Part shown: in pieces, positions 35,161-44,314 of the stretch
Layout: each line of letters opens with the position of its first letter
Position numbering within the stretch: position 1 is the stretch's first letter
Source: DASRDR01 sp963812945 [NCBI: uncultured Candidatus Rokubacteria bacterium]
Lineage (GTDB): Bacteria > Methylomirabilota > Methylomirabilia > Rokubacteriales
Direction: 5' to 3'
DNA length: 64,000 bases
Assembly: GCA_963812945.1 (NCBI GenBank)
Contig: CAWEXD010000012.1
Coordinates: forward strand, 248,001-312,000
Position numbers and translations under genes: made by a program
The notes under the pieces: generated by a model
Told to the model about the DNA's origin: nothing
What the model saw: the letters and a program-made list of their open reading frames with translations, nothing else
Databases searched by the model: none

Positions 35161-36209
35161 GCGGGACAGGCCTCCCCTTCCCCGCGGAGGGGCTGCTCGT
35201 GCCGGCGCTGCCAGGTGAGGCGAACCCGCTGCCCGGGAATGGCGGTCGGCTTGGCGGCGTCCACGTTCTGCTCCAGGACCAGGAGCTGCCCGCCGCCGTC
35301 GAGGTTGACGGCGTATCGCGTGGCCGCCCCGAGGTACAGCGCCGAGTCGATCACCCCCGCCACCCCGAGCGATCCCCTGTCGAGAGGCGGCTCGGGATCG
35401 CCGAGGCGGATCTTCTCGGGGCGGATCGTGAAGGGCTGCGCGGAGCCCGTCAAGCGATGGGCGAGCGCGCCCTCGCAGACGTTGGAGACCCCGACGAAGC
35501 CCGCGACGAAGCCCGTCGCGGGATGCTCGTAGATCTCGGCCGGCCCGCCGATCTGCTCGATGCGGCCGCGGTTGAAGACGGCCAGCCGGTCGCTCATGGA
35601 GAGCGCCTCGCCCTGGTCGTGGGTCACGTAGACGAAGGTGATGCTCACCTGGCGCTGGAGCGCCTTCAGCTCCACCTGCATCTGCTCCCGCAGCTTGAGG
35701 TCGAGCGCTCCCAGCGGCTCGTCGAGGAGAAGCACCCGGGGCCGGTTGATCAGGGCGCGCGCGAGCGCCACGCGCTGCCGCTGCCCGCCCGAGAGCTGGC
35801 TGGGCTTCCGGCCGCCGAGCCCGCCGAGCTTGACCAGCTCCAGCATCTCGCCGGCCCGGCGGCGCCGCTCGGTGGCGGGCACCTTCCTGATCATCAGGCT
35901 GTACTCCACGTTCGCGGCGACCGTCATGTGGGGGAACAGCGCGTAGTCCTGGAAGACGGTGTTGACGTCGCGCTCGTAGGGCGGCACCCCGGCCACGCTC
36001 TCGCCGTGGATCAGGATCTCGCCCGCGTCCGGCTGCTCGAAGCCGGCGATCAGGCGCAGGCACGTCGTCTTGCCGGAGCCGGAGGGGCCCAGCAGCGAGA
36101 AGAACTCCCCGTCCTCGATCTCGAAGGAGACCCGATCGATGGCCCGGACATCACCGAACGAGCGGACGACGTCGACGAACCGTACCGCCGGCGCGGGGAT
36201 CCGAGACAT
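35157..36209 (-). CDS. ydcT: Polyamine-type ABC transporter ATPase (YdcT/PotA family)
   Basis: 350-residue cytosolic ATPase. Walker [12 protein letters not shown] (about residue 38), Q-loop [15 protein letters not shown] signature [16 protein letters not shown], Walker [14 protein letters not shown]-loop [11 protein letters not shown]-terminal TOBE-type domain (about 265-345: [11 protein letters not shown]…VRLTWQ) is typical of the MalK/PotA branch and may bind regulatory ligands. ATG 36209 lies 53 bases after ydcS. It is the only complete ABC ATPase gene in this window. Confidence 0.94.
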   Translation of the reverse strand: MSRIPAPAVRFVDVVRSFGDVRAIDRVSFEIEDGEFFSLLGPSGSGKTTCLRLIAGFEQPDAGEILIHGESVAGVPPYERDVNTVFQDYALFPHMTVAANVEYSLMIRKVPATERRRRAGEMLELVKLGGLGGRKPSQLSGGQRQRVALARALINRPRVLLLDEPLGALDLKLREQMQVELKALQRQVSITFVYVTHDQGEALSMSDRLAVFNRGRIEQIGGPAEIYEHPATGFVAGFVGVSNVCEGALAHRLTGSAQPFTIRPEKIRLGDPEPPLDRGSLGVAGVIDSALYLGAATRYAVNLDGGGQLLVLEQNVDAAKPTAIPGQRVRLTWQRRHEQPLRGEGEACPA

Positions 36210-36262
36210 GCGGGCTCCGGCCAGCGGCGAGGAGTTGCCGCCGGCCGGGACGGGCCTCCGCC

Positions 36263-37432
36263 TCAGCGGCCGCCGAGGATCGCGATGTAGTCGGTCACCC
36301 AGCGGTAGTAAGGCACACAGGTGCGGCCGCCCCCGCAGTCGGCGACCGGCGTGCGCCAGAACCAGATCCGGTCGAACTCGCCGTAGCCGTTCTGCTCGCA
36401 CCCCTTGTCGCCGAGGAGCGCGTTGCCCTTGCACGCCGCGGGCACCGCGGGAACGGACCCGAACCAGGCCGCCAGGTCTCCCTGCAGCTTCGGGCTGACG
36501 GAGTGCTCGAGCCACATGTAGGCGCAGTTCGGGTGGGGCGCCTTGACGTGCATCATCGTCGTGTCGGCCCACCCGGTGGCGCCCTCCTGGGGCACGACGC
36601 TGGCGATCGGCCGCTTCTTCGACTTGAGGAGGTTCACCTGGAAGCCCCACGAGGACGAGGCCACCACGCCCTCGTTGGTGAAGTCGTCGATCTGCATGAA
36701 CGCGTCGTGCCAGTAGCGGGACACGATCTTGCGCTGCTCGCGGAGCAGATCGAGGGCCGCCTTGTACTGCTTGTCGTCCAGCTCGTAGGGGTTCTTGATC
36801 CCGAGGTCGGGCTGGGCGCGCATGAGGTAGAGGGCGGCGTCGGCGATGTAGATGGGGCCGTCGAAGGCCTGCACCCGGCCCTTGTTCGACTTCCCGTCGG
36901 GCAGGGTCGCCTCCTTGAACACCACCTCCCAGCTCTTCGGCGGCGTGGTCTTGAAGACCTCGGTGTTGTAGGCGAGCACGTTGTAGCCCCACTGGTAGGG
37001 CACGCCGTAGTGCTTGCCCTTGACGTGATGCCACGGCGCCTTCTGGAGCCGCGGGTCGACGTTCTTGAAGCTCGGGACCAGGCCGACGTTCACCTCCTGC
37101 ACCCGGCCCCCGGCGATGAGCCGGAGCGAGGCGTCCCCGGAGGCGGTGACGAGGTCGAACCCGCCCTCGTTCATGAGCGCGACCATCTCGTCCGAGGTGT
37201 TGGCGGTCTTGACCCGAACCTTGCACCCGCTCTTCTTCTCGAACTCGGTGACCCAGTCGAAGCCCTTGTCCGTCGCGCCGCGCTCGATGTAGCCGGGCCA
37301 GGCCACGATGTCGACGGCGCCCTCGCCCTTGCCGATCTTCTCGACACGGGCGAGCGCCGGCGTGGAGGCCAGCATCGCGAGGACGATCGCGACGGCGAAT
37401 AGACGCATGGAACCCGATACGAGGGTGCGCAT
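36263..37432 (-). CDS. ydcS: Periplasmic binding protein of the YdcS family
   Basis: 389 residues. A Sec signal peptide ([20 protein letters not shown]…PALA) is followed by a family 1-like polyamine-binding fold. Segments nearly identical in pattern to E. coli Ydc[80 protein letters not shown], and the end [13 protein letters not shown]. It delivers substrate to YdcUV. Four cysteines near the C-terminus (CKGN, CEQN, DCGG, TCVP) could make disulfides. The ATG has AGAGAGG upstream, and an extended -10 promoter is predicted about 100 bases upstream. Confidence 0.94.
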   Translation of the reverse strand: MRTLVSGSMRLFAVAIVLAMLASTPALARVEKIGKGEGAVDIVAWPGYIERGATDKGFDWVTEFEKKSGCKVRVKTANTSDEMVALMNEGGFDLVTASGDASLRLIAGGRVQEVNVGLVPSFKNVDPRLQKAPWHHVKGKHYGVPYQWGYNVLAYNTEVFKTTPPKSWEVVFKEATLPDGKSNKGRVQAFDGPIYIADAALYLMRAQPDLGIKNPYELDDKQYKAALDLLREQRKIVSRYWHDAFMQIDDFTNEGVVASSSWGFQVNLLKSKKRPIASVVPQEGATGWADTTMMHVKAPHPNCAYMWLEHSVSPKLQGDLAAWFGSVPAVPAACKGNALLGDKGCEQNGYGEFDRIWFWRTPVADCGGGRTCVPYYRWVTDYIAILGGR

Positions 37433-37533
37433 GGCTGTGTCCTCTCTCCGGTTGTCTCCCGGTCTCGATTCGCGGCAGCCGCGCCGCATTCCCCTGCTGC
37501 TCCGACTCGCCCTGAGCCCGGTCCGCGGACGGG

Positions 37534-37542
37534 ATTGTAGCA
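37534..37542 (-). promoter_or_regulatory. Extended -10 promoter of the ydcSTUV-patD operon
   Basis: Minus strand TGCTACAAT (TG-N-TACAAT) with no clear -35, about 100 bases before ydcS and just past the DUF4864 stop. Confidence 0.5.
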
Positions 37543-37555
37543 TTGCCCGCGAGCC

Positions 37556-38065
37556 TCAGACCGGCGCCGGCCGGCCGGCGCGGGCCGAGGCGGTCGGCCC
37601 GCGCTCGACCGGACGTGTCACCACGCCGTTCACGCGCCAGGCCCCCTGCTCCTCGACGAGCTCGTAGAGCGCGTCGATCGTCTCCCCGTTCTCCCCCTCC
37701 ACCCGCACCTCGACCAGGCCGTGTCGCCCGTCGAGGGCCTCGACCCGGCCCACGGTGGCCGTCCTCGAGCGGGCGATCGGCGCGTAGCCCTGCGTGACCA
37801 TCGCGCGGAACGCCTCGGCCCCGAACTGCGCCTGGATTCCCGAGGCCGCGAAGGCGTAGGCCGCGGCCCAGTCATCGCGGCGGAAGGCCGCCAGCTGCTC
37901 GAGCACCGTCCGGGTCATCGCCGCAGCCTGATCCGCGGGCTGCGCCCCCGCCCCACCCCCCGCAAGGACGAGGAGGACGACCCCTCCCGCCGCCAGCCAT
38001 GAGGCGAGCCGTCGCGCGGCCCCCGTCACCAGGCTGCGCCCGGGCCGGGCTCGTCCCCCGGGCAC
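37556..38065 (-). CDS. DUF4864 domain-containing exported protein
   Basis: 169 residues. An Arg-rich lead and hydrophobic segment (about 18-40, ending GGAGAQP) form a signal peptide or anchor. The DUF4864 domain follows, about 45-155: [52 protein letters not shown], then [20 protein letters not shown] and [11 protein letters not shown]. This is an NTF2-like cone fold seen in exported proteins of unknown function. GTG start. It lies between the SDR gene and the ydcS promoter on the same strand, and no link to either is evident. Confidence 0.75.
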   Translation of the reverse strand: MPGGRARPGRSLVTGAARRLASWLAAGGVVLLVLAGGGAGAQPADQAAAMTRTVLEQLAAFRRDDWAAAYAFAASGIQAQFGAEAFRAMVTQGYAPIARSRTATVGRVEALDGRHGLVEVRVEGENGETIDALYELVEEQGAWRVNGVVTRPVERGPTASARAGRPAPV

Positions 38066-38079
38066 GGCCGGACTCCCCC

Positions 38080-38847
38080 TCAGACGCCCTGCACGGAGTA
38101 GCCGCCGTCGACCGGGATCGCGGTCCCCGTGAGGAAGTCGGACGCGGCGCTGGCCAGGAACACGGCGATGCCCGCGTGGTCCTCGGGCGTGCCCCAGCGC
38201 CCGGCCGGCGTCCGCGCGACGACCCGGTCGTGAAGCCCCGGTACCTGCTCGCGCGCCTTCCTGGTGAGGTCAGTGTCGATCCAGCCCGGCAGGACCGCGT
38301 TCACCTGGATGTTGTCCCGGGCCCATGCCGTGGCCATCGCCTTCGTCATCTGGACGATGCCGCCCTTGCTGGCCGCGTATGGCGCCGTGAAGGCCGCGCC
38401 GAAGATCGACATCATGGAGCCGATGTTGACGACCTTGCCGCCCCCGGCCCGCACCATGTGGGGGTAGGCCGCCTGGGAGCAGATGAACGCGCTGGTGAGG
38501 TTCGTCTCGAGGACCGTGTTGTACTCCTCGAGCGTGTACTCCTCGGGCCGCTTCCGGACGTTCGTCCCCGCGTTGTTGACGAGGATGTCGAGCCGGCCGA
38601 ACCGCTCGACCGCCTTCTGGACCATCTCCCGGCAGGAGGCCTCCCGCCGGACATCCACCTCGACCGCCATCGCCCGGGCGCCGAGGGCCTCCAGCTCCTT
38701 CACGGCGGAGGCGCTCTTCCCAGCCTGCCGTCCGGCGATCGCGACGGCGGCGCCCGCCTGGGCCAGGCCCCGGGCCATGCCGAGCCCGATCCCGCCGTTG
38801 CCGCCCGTCACGATCGCGACCTTGCCCGTCAGATCGAAGAGCTTCAT
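38080..38847 (-). CDS. Short-chain dehydrogenase/reductase
   Basis: 255-residue classical SDR. Cofactor loop VTGGNGGIGLGMARGL (TGxxxGxG), VDVRREASC with an acidic residue after beta-3, NNAGTN, catalytic Ser in NIGSMMSIFG and Tyr-x-x-x-Lys in YAASKGGI, and the C-terminal FLTGTAIPVDGGYS. Subfamily resembles KduD/gluconate 5-dehydrogenase-type sugar-acid oxidoreductases and 3-oxoacyl reductases; substrate unknown. It starts 6 bases past the DppC-type permease, so it is in that transporter operon and may act on an imported compound. Confidence 0.9.
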   Translation of the reverse strand: MKLFDLTGKVAIVTGGNGGIGLGMARGLAQAGAAVAIAGRQAGKSASAVKELEALGARAMAVEVDVRREASCREMVQKAVERFGRLDILVNNAGTNVRKRPEEYTLEEYNTVLETNLTSAFICSQAAYPHMVRAGGGKVVNIGSMMSIFGAAFTAPYAASKGGIVQMTKAMATAWARDNIQVNAVLPGWIDTDLTRKAREQVPGLHDRVVARTPAGRWGTPEDHAGIAVFLASAASDFLTGTAIPVDGGYSVQGV

Positions 38848-38852
38848 GCGTT

Positions 38853-39785
38853 CTATCTCCCTGTGCCGGTGCCGACCGACCCGCGGAGGCGGGGGTCGAG
38901 GGTGTCGCGGAGGCCGTCGCCGAGCAGGTTCAGGCTGAGCCCGGCGACCGTCAAGGTGATGCCTGGGAACAGGCTGACCCAGAACGCCTCCCGGATCACG
39001 TTCTTGCCGCTCGCGATGACGTTGCCCCACGAGGGGACGTACGGGGGCACGCCCACGCCCAGGAAGCCGAGGATCGACTCGGCCAGGACGGCGTAGGCGA
39101 AGATGAAGGTGCCCTGGACCAGGAGCGGCGCGAGGCAATTCGGCAGGATGTGCCGGAACGCGACCGCGAGATCGCGGCTCCCGAGCGCCCGGGCCGCGGC
39201 GACGTAGTCGAGCTCGCGGAGGCTCAGCACCGTGCTCCGGACGAGCAGCGCCGTCCGCGGCATGTAGACGAGCGACAGGGCCAGGATGACGTTCCAGACC
39301 CCGGGCCCCCGCGCGGCCATGAACGCGATGGCCAGGATGATCGCGGGGAAAGCCATGAGCCCGTCCATGAAGCGCATGACGACCAGGTCGAGGCGGCGGT
39401 AGTAGCCCGCGACGAGCCCGATCAGCGTGCCCCCGAGCGACGTGAACAGCATCGTGACGCCGCCGACCAGGAGCGAGACCCGGCTCCCGTGGATCACCAG
39501 ACTGTAGACGTCTCGGCCGAACTCGTCGGTCCCGAGGAAGTTCTGCGCCCGCGGCGGCTTGAGCCGCTCCGCGGGGGTGAGACGGCGCGGGTTGTGGGTC
39601 GACAGCTGGTCGGCAAAGGTGGCGGCCACGAGGAAGATCAGGAACACGGCCGCCCCGACCACCACGCTCCGGTTCCGCAAGAGGCGGTGGAACCAGCGAA
39701 TCGGGGGCGCCGTCGGCTCCGCCACCCGGGGCCCGGCGACCCCGGCCGCGACCTTCTCGACCGCCACGTCCGTCGTCGTCGCCAC
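38853..39785 (-). CDS. Peptide-type ABC transporter permease (DppC/OppC family)
   Basis: 310-residue inner-membrane permease. Family block LKPPRAQNFLGTDEFGRDVYS, EAA loop YVAAARALGSRDLAVAFRHILPN, tail LLGDGLRDTLDPRLRG. It starts with GTG one base after the DppB-type stop and is followed by an SDR gene. It is distinct in sequence from the other two DppC genes here and from the fragment at 3786-4004. Confidence 0.93.
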   Translation of the reverse strand: MATTTDVAVEKVAAGVAGPRVAEPTAPPIRWFHRLLRNRSVVVGAAVFLIFLVAATFADQLSTHNPRRLTPAERLKPPRAQNFLGTDEFGRDVYSLVIHGSRVSLLVGGVTMLFTSLGGTLIGLVAGYYRRLDLVVMRFMDGLMAFPAIILAIAFMAARGPGVWNVILALSLVYMPRTALLVRSTVLSLRELDYVAAARALGSRDLAVAFRHILPNCLAPLLVQGTFIFAYAVLAESILGFLGVGVPPYVPSWGNVIASGKNVIREAFWVSLFPGITLTVAGLSLNLLGDGLRDTLDPRLRGSVGTGTGR

Positions 39786-39786
39786 G

Positions 39787-40731
39787 CTAGTCGTACCGGA
39801 TGCGGGGGTCGATGAACGCGTAGACCATGTCGACCGCGAGGTTGATCAGGACGTACGACGCCGCCGTCACCAGCACGACTCCCTGCACCACGGGGTAGTC
39901 GCGCCGCAGGATCGCCGAGATGATCAGCCGGCCCATCCCGGGGATGTTGAACACGATCTCGGTCACGACGGCGCCGCCGATGAGGATCGCGATCGTGATG
40001 CCGATGACGGTCACCACCGGGACCAGGGCGTTCCGGAAGCCGTGGACGTACGCGACGACTCGGTTGGACAGGCCCTTGGCGCGCGCGGTCCGGATGTAGT
40101 CCTGCTGCAGGACCTCCACCATGCACGACCGCGCGATCCGCGCGATCAGGGCCGACTGGTTGAAGCCGAGGGAGACCGCGGGGAGGATCATGTACCGGAG
40201 GGCCGTCCACGGGTCGTCGAGGATCGACGCGTAGCCCGCGGCCGGCAGCCAGCCGAGCCGGACCGCGAACAGGTAGATGAAGTTCAGGCTGAGCCAGAAG
40301 CCGGGAATGCAGACTCCCAGGAGGGCTCCCAGCATCAGCAGGCGGTCCCACCAGGAGCCCTGGTTGGCGCCGGCCACGATGCCCGACGGCACGCCGATCA
40401 GGAGCGCGACCAGGAGCGAGGCGCCCATCAGCAGGAGCGTCGGCTCGGCCCGTTCCCAGAGCGCCTGCGTCACCGGCCGATCCAGGAAGTAGGAGCGCCC
40501 GAGGTCGCCACGCAGGATGCGCTTGTAGAACAGAAGGAGCTGCTCGAGCAGCGGGCGGTCCAGCCCGAGGTGCGCCCGCGTCGCGTCGATCTGGGCCGGG
40601 GTGGCGTCGGGCCCGAGCATCACCGCGACGGGGTCGCCGGGGATCAGGTGGATGAGCAGGAACACCACCGTCACCACCACCGCCATGACGGGGATGAGAG
40701 CCAGGAGACGCCGGACGAGGTACGCGGTCAT
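39787..40731 (-). CDS. Peptide-type ABC transporter permease (DppB/OppB family)
   Basis: 314-residue permease, six helices. Motifs: LIHLIPGDPVAVMLG, GDLGRSYFLDRPVTQAL, EAA loop YIRTARAKGLSNRVVAYVHGFRNALVP, tail VDMVYAFIDPRIRYD. It is 63 bases after the binding protein. No ATPase partner is encoded nearby. Confidence 0.93.
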   Translation of the reverse strand: MTAYLVRRLLALIPVMAVVVTVVFLLIHLIPGDPVAVMLGPDATPAQIDATRAHLGLDRPLLEQLLLFYKRILRGDLGRSYFLDRPVTQALWERAEPTLLLMGASLLVALLIGVPSGIVAGANQGSWWDRLLMLGALLGVCIPGFWLSLNFIYLFAVRLGWLPAAGYASILDDPWTALRYMILPAVSLGFNQSALIARIARSCMVEVLQQDYIRTARAKGLSNRVVAYVHGFRNALVPVVTVIGITIAILIGGAVVTEIVFNIPGMGRLIISAILRRDYPVVQGVVLVTAASYVLINLAVDMVYAFIDPRIRYD

Positions 40732-40794
40732 GATGAGGACGGCGGGGGCCGCCGCGACCGACGACCCCCGCCGGGCCCCGAGGTCACCCGAGAG

Positions 40795-42369
40795 CTATTG
40801 ATCCAGCCAGGCGTTGTAGATCCGCATCCGCTCCATCTTCTCGTTGAAGTCCTTGAGCTTCTTGGAGGCCGCGCGGAGCCCGAAGAGGTCGCCGTAGCGG
40901 ATGACGGGGACCTTCTCGTAGAACGCCTTGTGCATCTGCTCCCAGAGCGCGAAGCGCTTCTTGTAGTCGGTCTCGCGGATCATCGCGGTCTTGATGCTCT
41001 GAATCTGCTCGTCGCAGGTCCAGCCCGGCCAGCTGCAGGAGAGCACGTTGGAGTTGGTCGGGTCGTACTGGGGTCCGATCCCGGTCGTGAACGCGTCGTA
41101 CTCCTTCGGGTTGTTGCGCCGCTTCACGAGCGTGGCCCAGTCGACGACCTGGAAGTCGATGACGAACCCGGCGTCCTCGAGCTGCTGCTTCGAGACCAGG
41201 GCGAAATCGTACATCCACTTGTACTCCTGGGTCGTCATGAAGCGGATCGGCTCGCCCTTGTAGCCGGCCTCCTGGAGCAGCTTCTTGGCCTTCGCCTTGT
41301 TGTTCTCGTTCCAGGGCAGCCCCTGGATCTTCACGTGCCACGCCGCCAGCTCCTGGTGGATCAGGTTGTAGTCCATCCGGTAGAACTCGGGCCGGCCGGC
41401 CGCGACCGTCTTCATGATGGGCTCGATGTCGAGCGCCGCCTGCCAGGCCTGGCGGAGCTTCTGGTTCGTCATCAGGCCCTCTTTCTTGTTGAGGACCGCG
41501 ACGAGCCAGTAGTACATCTTGGACACGATCGGCCGCGCGTTGGCGCTGTTCTTCAGCCGGTCGAAGGAGTCGGCGATGAGGTCGTCGGCCAGCTGCAGCT
41601 CCCCGGTCTCCATCTGGGCCACGCGCGTGGCCACGTCCGGGACCGGGATCCAGTCGATCTGGTCGATGTAGGCGATCTTCGCGCCGCCGTAGCCGTTGCG
41701 CTTCTCGCTGCGCGGCTTGTAGTCGTCGAAGCGGACCATGCGGATGTGCTGGTCCGGCTTCCATTCGACCAGCTTGTAGGGGCCGGTCCCGATGAACTCG
41801 GTCGCCTTCTCCTGCGGCGGGAACTTCTCGGCGATCTCCTTCGGGTAGATCGCGGCGAAGTTGTTGGCCACCGCCAGGTTGATGAGGACGATCGCCACCT
41901 TCTCCTTGAGCTTCAGCTCGACGGTGTACTTGTCCACCGCCCGGAGGCCGCCCTCGGCCACGTAGTTGAAGAGGTCCTTGCCGTAGATCGACTGCTTGCT
42001 CCAGCGAGTCAGCGAGGCGACGACGTCGTCGGACGTCATCTCCTTGCCGTTGTGGAACTTGATGCCGCGCCGGAGCTTGAACGTGTAGGTCAGCCCGTCG
42101 GGCGAGACGGCCGGCAGCGTCTCGGCCAGCATCGGGGCCGGCTTGTTCTCGTCGTCCAGCGTAAGGAGGCCTTCGTAGAGGTGGTTGGTGAGGGTCTCCG
42201 TGATGCTGGCCGTCGTCCAGTGGGCGTCCAGCGTCGGCGGCTCGCCGAGGTTCCCGACCTTGATCGTCCCGCCCTTCTTCTGGGCGGCGGCGTCGGTCGA
42301 GAGGCCCGCGATCGCGATCGCGGCCAGGGCGAGGAAGAGAGTTGCCCGGAAGAGCTTCCCGTCAGTCAT
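40795..42369 (-). CDS. Family 5 solute-binding protein, tandem paralogue A
   Basis: 524 residues with a signal peptide (helix about 7-25, cleavage near DAAAQKK). Family 5 signatures: GNLGEPPTLDAHWTTASITE, TYTFKLRRGIKFHNGKEMTSDDVV, GTGPYKLVEWKPDQHIRMVRFDDY. It is close to the next gene over its whole length (for example LNKKEGLMTNQKLRQAWQAA and QVVDWATLVKRRNNPKEY are shared), so the two arose by duplication. The C-terminus is AWLDQ versus IWLDR. ATG 42369 is preferred over GTG 42378 because GAGGTGG then sits six bases upstream. It should feed the two permeases downstream. Confidence 0.93.
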   Translation of the reverse strand: MTDGKLFRATLFLALAAIAIAGLSTDAAAQKKGGTIKVGNLGEPPTLDAHWTTASITETLTNHLYEGLLTLDDENKPAPMLAETLPAVSPDGLTYTFKLRRGIKFHNGKEMTSDDVVASLTRWSKQSIYGKDLFNYVAEGGLRAVDKYTVELKLKEKVAIVLINLAVANNFAAIYPKEIAEKFPPQEKATEFIGTGPYKLVEWKPDQHIRMVRFDDYKPRSEKRNGYGGAKIAYIDQIDWIPVPDVATRVAQMETGELQLADDLIADSFDRLKNSANARPIVSKMYYWLVAVLNKKEGLMTNQKLRQAWQAALDIEPIMKTVAAGRPEFYRMDYNLIHQELAAWHVKIQGLPWNENNKAKAKKLLQEAGYKGEPIRFMTTQEYKWMYDFALVSKQQLEDAGFVIDFQVVDWATLVKRRNNPKEYDAFTTGIGPQYDPTNSNVLSCSWPGWTCDEQIQSIKTAMIRETDYKKRFALWEQMHKAFYEKVPVIRYGDLFGLRAASKKLKDFNEKMERMRIYNAWLDQ

Positions 42370-42397
42370 GAGCTCCACCTCGTCAGTGGGGGTTGGA

Positions 42398-42417
42398 GCG
42401 GCGGATCCGTCCGCCGC
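42398..42417 (-). promoter_or_regulatory. 8-bp hairpin in the leader of paralogue A
   Basis: GCGGCGGA-CGGA-TCCGCCGC, perfect 8-bp stem, 29 bases before the ATG. Without a T tract it may be a stability or translation element rather than a terminator. Confidence 0.35.
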
Positions 42418-42455
42418 CCGCGTGTGGCCATGCTCCGTGGAGTCGCGGCGCTCTC

Positions 42456-42485
42456 ATCGTCGGGCGCGACCCGCCGTCCCGTCAA
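42456..42485 (-). promoter_or_regulatory. Candidate promoter of paralogue A
   Basis: Minus strand CC-TTGACG-GG (-35 at 42480-42485), 18 bases, GACGAT (42456-42461). The CCTTGACGGG string recurs before paralogue B, supporting a duplicated promoter. Confidence 0.4.
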
Positions 42486-42565
42486 GGGTCCTTCCATTCG
42501 TGCCCGTCCGTGGCCCGTGGTCACCCCGTGGCCCTCCGGGCGCCGAGGGATCCCGGGGCGCCGGC

Positions 42566-44140
42566 TCAGCGGTCCAGCCAGATGTTGTAGAACCGGGGCC
42601 GCTCGGTCTTCTCGCTGAAGCCCTGGAGCTTCTTCGACGCCGCCCGGAGGCCGTGGAGGTCACCGTAGCGGATCGACGGCACCTTCTCGTACCAGAGCTT
42701 GTGCATCTGCTCCCAGAGGGCGAACCGCTTCTTCGGATCGGTCTCCTTCGCCATCTCCTGCAGGAGGCCTTGGATGTCCGCGTCGCAGGTCCAGCCCGGC
42801 CAGGTGCAGGAGAGCACCGTGTACGCCGTCGGCTCGAAGATGTTGCCGGTCCCCGTCGTGAACGCCTCGTACTCCTTCGGGTTGTTGCGGCGCTTCACGA
42901 GCGTCGCCCAGTCCACGACCTGGAGGTCGATGTTGAACCCGACGTCCTCGAGCTGCTGCTTCGTGACGAGGGCGAAGTCGTACATCCACTTGTACTCCTG
43001 CGTCGTCACGAACCGGATGGGCTCGCCCTTGTAGCCGGCCTCCTGCATGAGCTTCTTGGCCTTGTCCTTGTTGCGCTCGTTCCAGCCCCAGGACGCCTGG
43101 GACTTCACGTACCACGGCCCGTTCTCGACGAAGGCGAGGCCCGCGTCCATGCGATAGAACTCGGACCGGCCGCCCGCCACCGCCTTCATGATCGGCTCGA
43201 TGTCGATGGCCGCCTGCCAGGCCTGGCGCAGCTTCTGGTTGGTCATCAGGCCCTCCTTCTTGTTGAGGACCGCGACCAGCCAGTAGTACGGCTTGGCGAC
43301 CACCGGGCGGGCGTTCGCGCTCTTCTGCAGGCGATCGAACGCGTCGATGTTGAGGTCGTCGGCAAATTCCAGCTCCCCGGTCTCCATCTGGGCCACCCGG
43401 GTGGCGACGTCGGGGACCGCGAGCCAGCGAATCTCGTCGACCCAGACGGTCTTGGCGCCGCCGTACCCGCTCGTCTTCTCGGTCCGCGACTTGTAGTCGT
43501 CGAAGCGAACCATGCGGATGTGCTGGTCCGGCTTCCACTCGGCCAGCTTGTAGGGGCCCGTCCCGACGAACTCGGTCGCCTTCTCGGCCGGCGCGAACTT
43601 CTCCGCGATCTCCTTCGGGTAGATGGCGCCGAAGTTGTTGGGGGCCGCCAGGTTCACCTCGACCGCCGCGTATCTCTGCTTGAGCTTGAGCTCGACGGCG
43701 TACTTGCCCGACGTCCTGAGGTCGGCCGTCACGGCGCCGAGCGCTCGCCCGTACTGCCCCTGCTGCATCCAGCGCTTGAGGGAGGCCACGACGTCGTCCG
43801 ACGTCATCTCCTTGCCGTTGTGGAACTTGATCCCCTGCCGCAGCTTGATCGCGTAGGTCAGGCCATCCGGCGAAACCGTGGGCATCGACTCCGCCAGCAT
43901 CGGAATGGGCCGATACCCCTCGTCGAGCGCGTACAGCCCCTCGTAGAGGTGGTTGGTCAGGACCTCCGTCAGGGTCGCCGTCGTCCAGTGGGCATCGAGC
44001 GTCGGCGGCTCTCCGAGATTGGCGATCCGCACCACGCCGCCCCGCTTCTGGGCGAGGGCGTCCGGTCCACCCAGCAACAGCATGACGGCCAGCGCGAGCA
44101 CTGCGGAGCCGGACCACATCCACCACCGTGCCTGTCTCAT
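42566..44140 (-). CDS. Family 5 solute-binding protein, tandem paralogue B
   Basis: 524 residues, exactly the length of paralogue A. Signal peptide about 7-30 (ending DALAQK), then IANLGEPPTLDAHWTTATLTE, GIKFHNGKEMTSDDVV, and GTGPYKLAEWKPDQHIRMVRFDDY. Differences cluster in the pocket-facing middle, such as DAGLAFVENGPWYVKSQASW versus DYNLIHQELAAWHVKIQGLP, suggesting altered specificity with the same permeases. ATG 44140 has GGAGG eight bases upstream. The 187-base gap to paralogue A holds that gene's own candidate promoter. Confidence 0.93.
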   Translation of the reverse strand: MRQARWWMWSGSAVLALAVMLLLGGPDALAQKRGGVVRIANLGEPPTLDAHWTTATLTEVLTNHLYEGLYALDEGYRPIPMLAESMPTVSPDGLTYAIKLRQGIKFHNGKEMTSDDVVASLKRWMQQGQYGRALGAVTADLRTSGKYAVELKLKQRYAAVEVNLAAPNNFGAIYPKEIAEKFAPAEKATEFVGTGPYKLAEWKPDQHIRMVRFDDYKSRTEKTSGYGGAKTVWVDEIRWLAVPDVATRVAQMETGELEFADDLNIDAFDRLQKSANARPVVAKPYYWLVAVLNKKEGLMTNQKLRQAWQAAIDIEPIMKAVAGGRSEFYRMDAGLAFVENGPWYVKSQASWGWNERNKDKAKKLMQEAGYKGEPIRFVTTQEYKWMYDFALVTKQQLEDVGFNIDLQVVDWATLVKRRNNPKEYEAFTTGTGNIFEPTAYTVLSCTWPGWTCDADIQGLLQEMAKETDPKKRFALWEQMHKLWYEKVPSIRYGDLHGLRAASKKLQGFSEKTERPRFYNIWLDR

Positions 44141-44203
44141 CGTGGGTTCCTCCCTGGGATCTCGTCCCGACGGTCGCGCCGGCCGTCCTGGCGCTCGACC
44201 AGC

Positions 44204-44232
44204 ATCCTCAGCCCGCGCCCGGGACCCGTCAA
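44204..44232 (-). promoter_or_regulatory. Candidate promoter of paralogue B
   Basis: Minus strand TTGACG (44227-44232), 17 bases, GAGGAT (44204-44209), within the same CCTTGACGGG context as for paralogue A. Confidence 0.45.
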
Positions 44233-44249
44233 GGCCGCCCCGTCGCTCC

Positions 44250-44280
44250 GCCCCCACCGCCCCCACCGCCCCCACCGCCC
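44250..44280 (-). repeat. Triplicated 9-bp G-rich repeat (possible G-quadruplex)
   Basis: GGTGGGGGC three times on the minus strand (plus strand GCCCCCACC), plus a further GGGC. Four runs of three or more guanines are spaced by 3-5 bases. It lies just upstream of the candidate -35 of paralogue B and downstream of the amidase stop. Confidence 0.6.
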
Positions 44281-44314
44281 GTTGGTCCCCGTCCGCCGTC
44301 GAGCGAGGCGCCCC

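Noticed and set aside
39559-42618. 1019-codon plus-strand frame opposite the second peptide transporter
   Set aside because: Antisense shadow; no recognisable motifs, overlaps three well-supported genes.
44141-44314. G-rich repeat as part of a CRISPR array
   Set aside because: Nine-base contiguous tandem units without spacers; no cas genes in the window.
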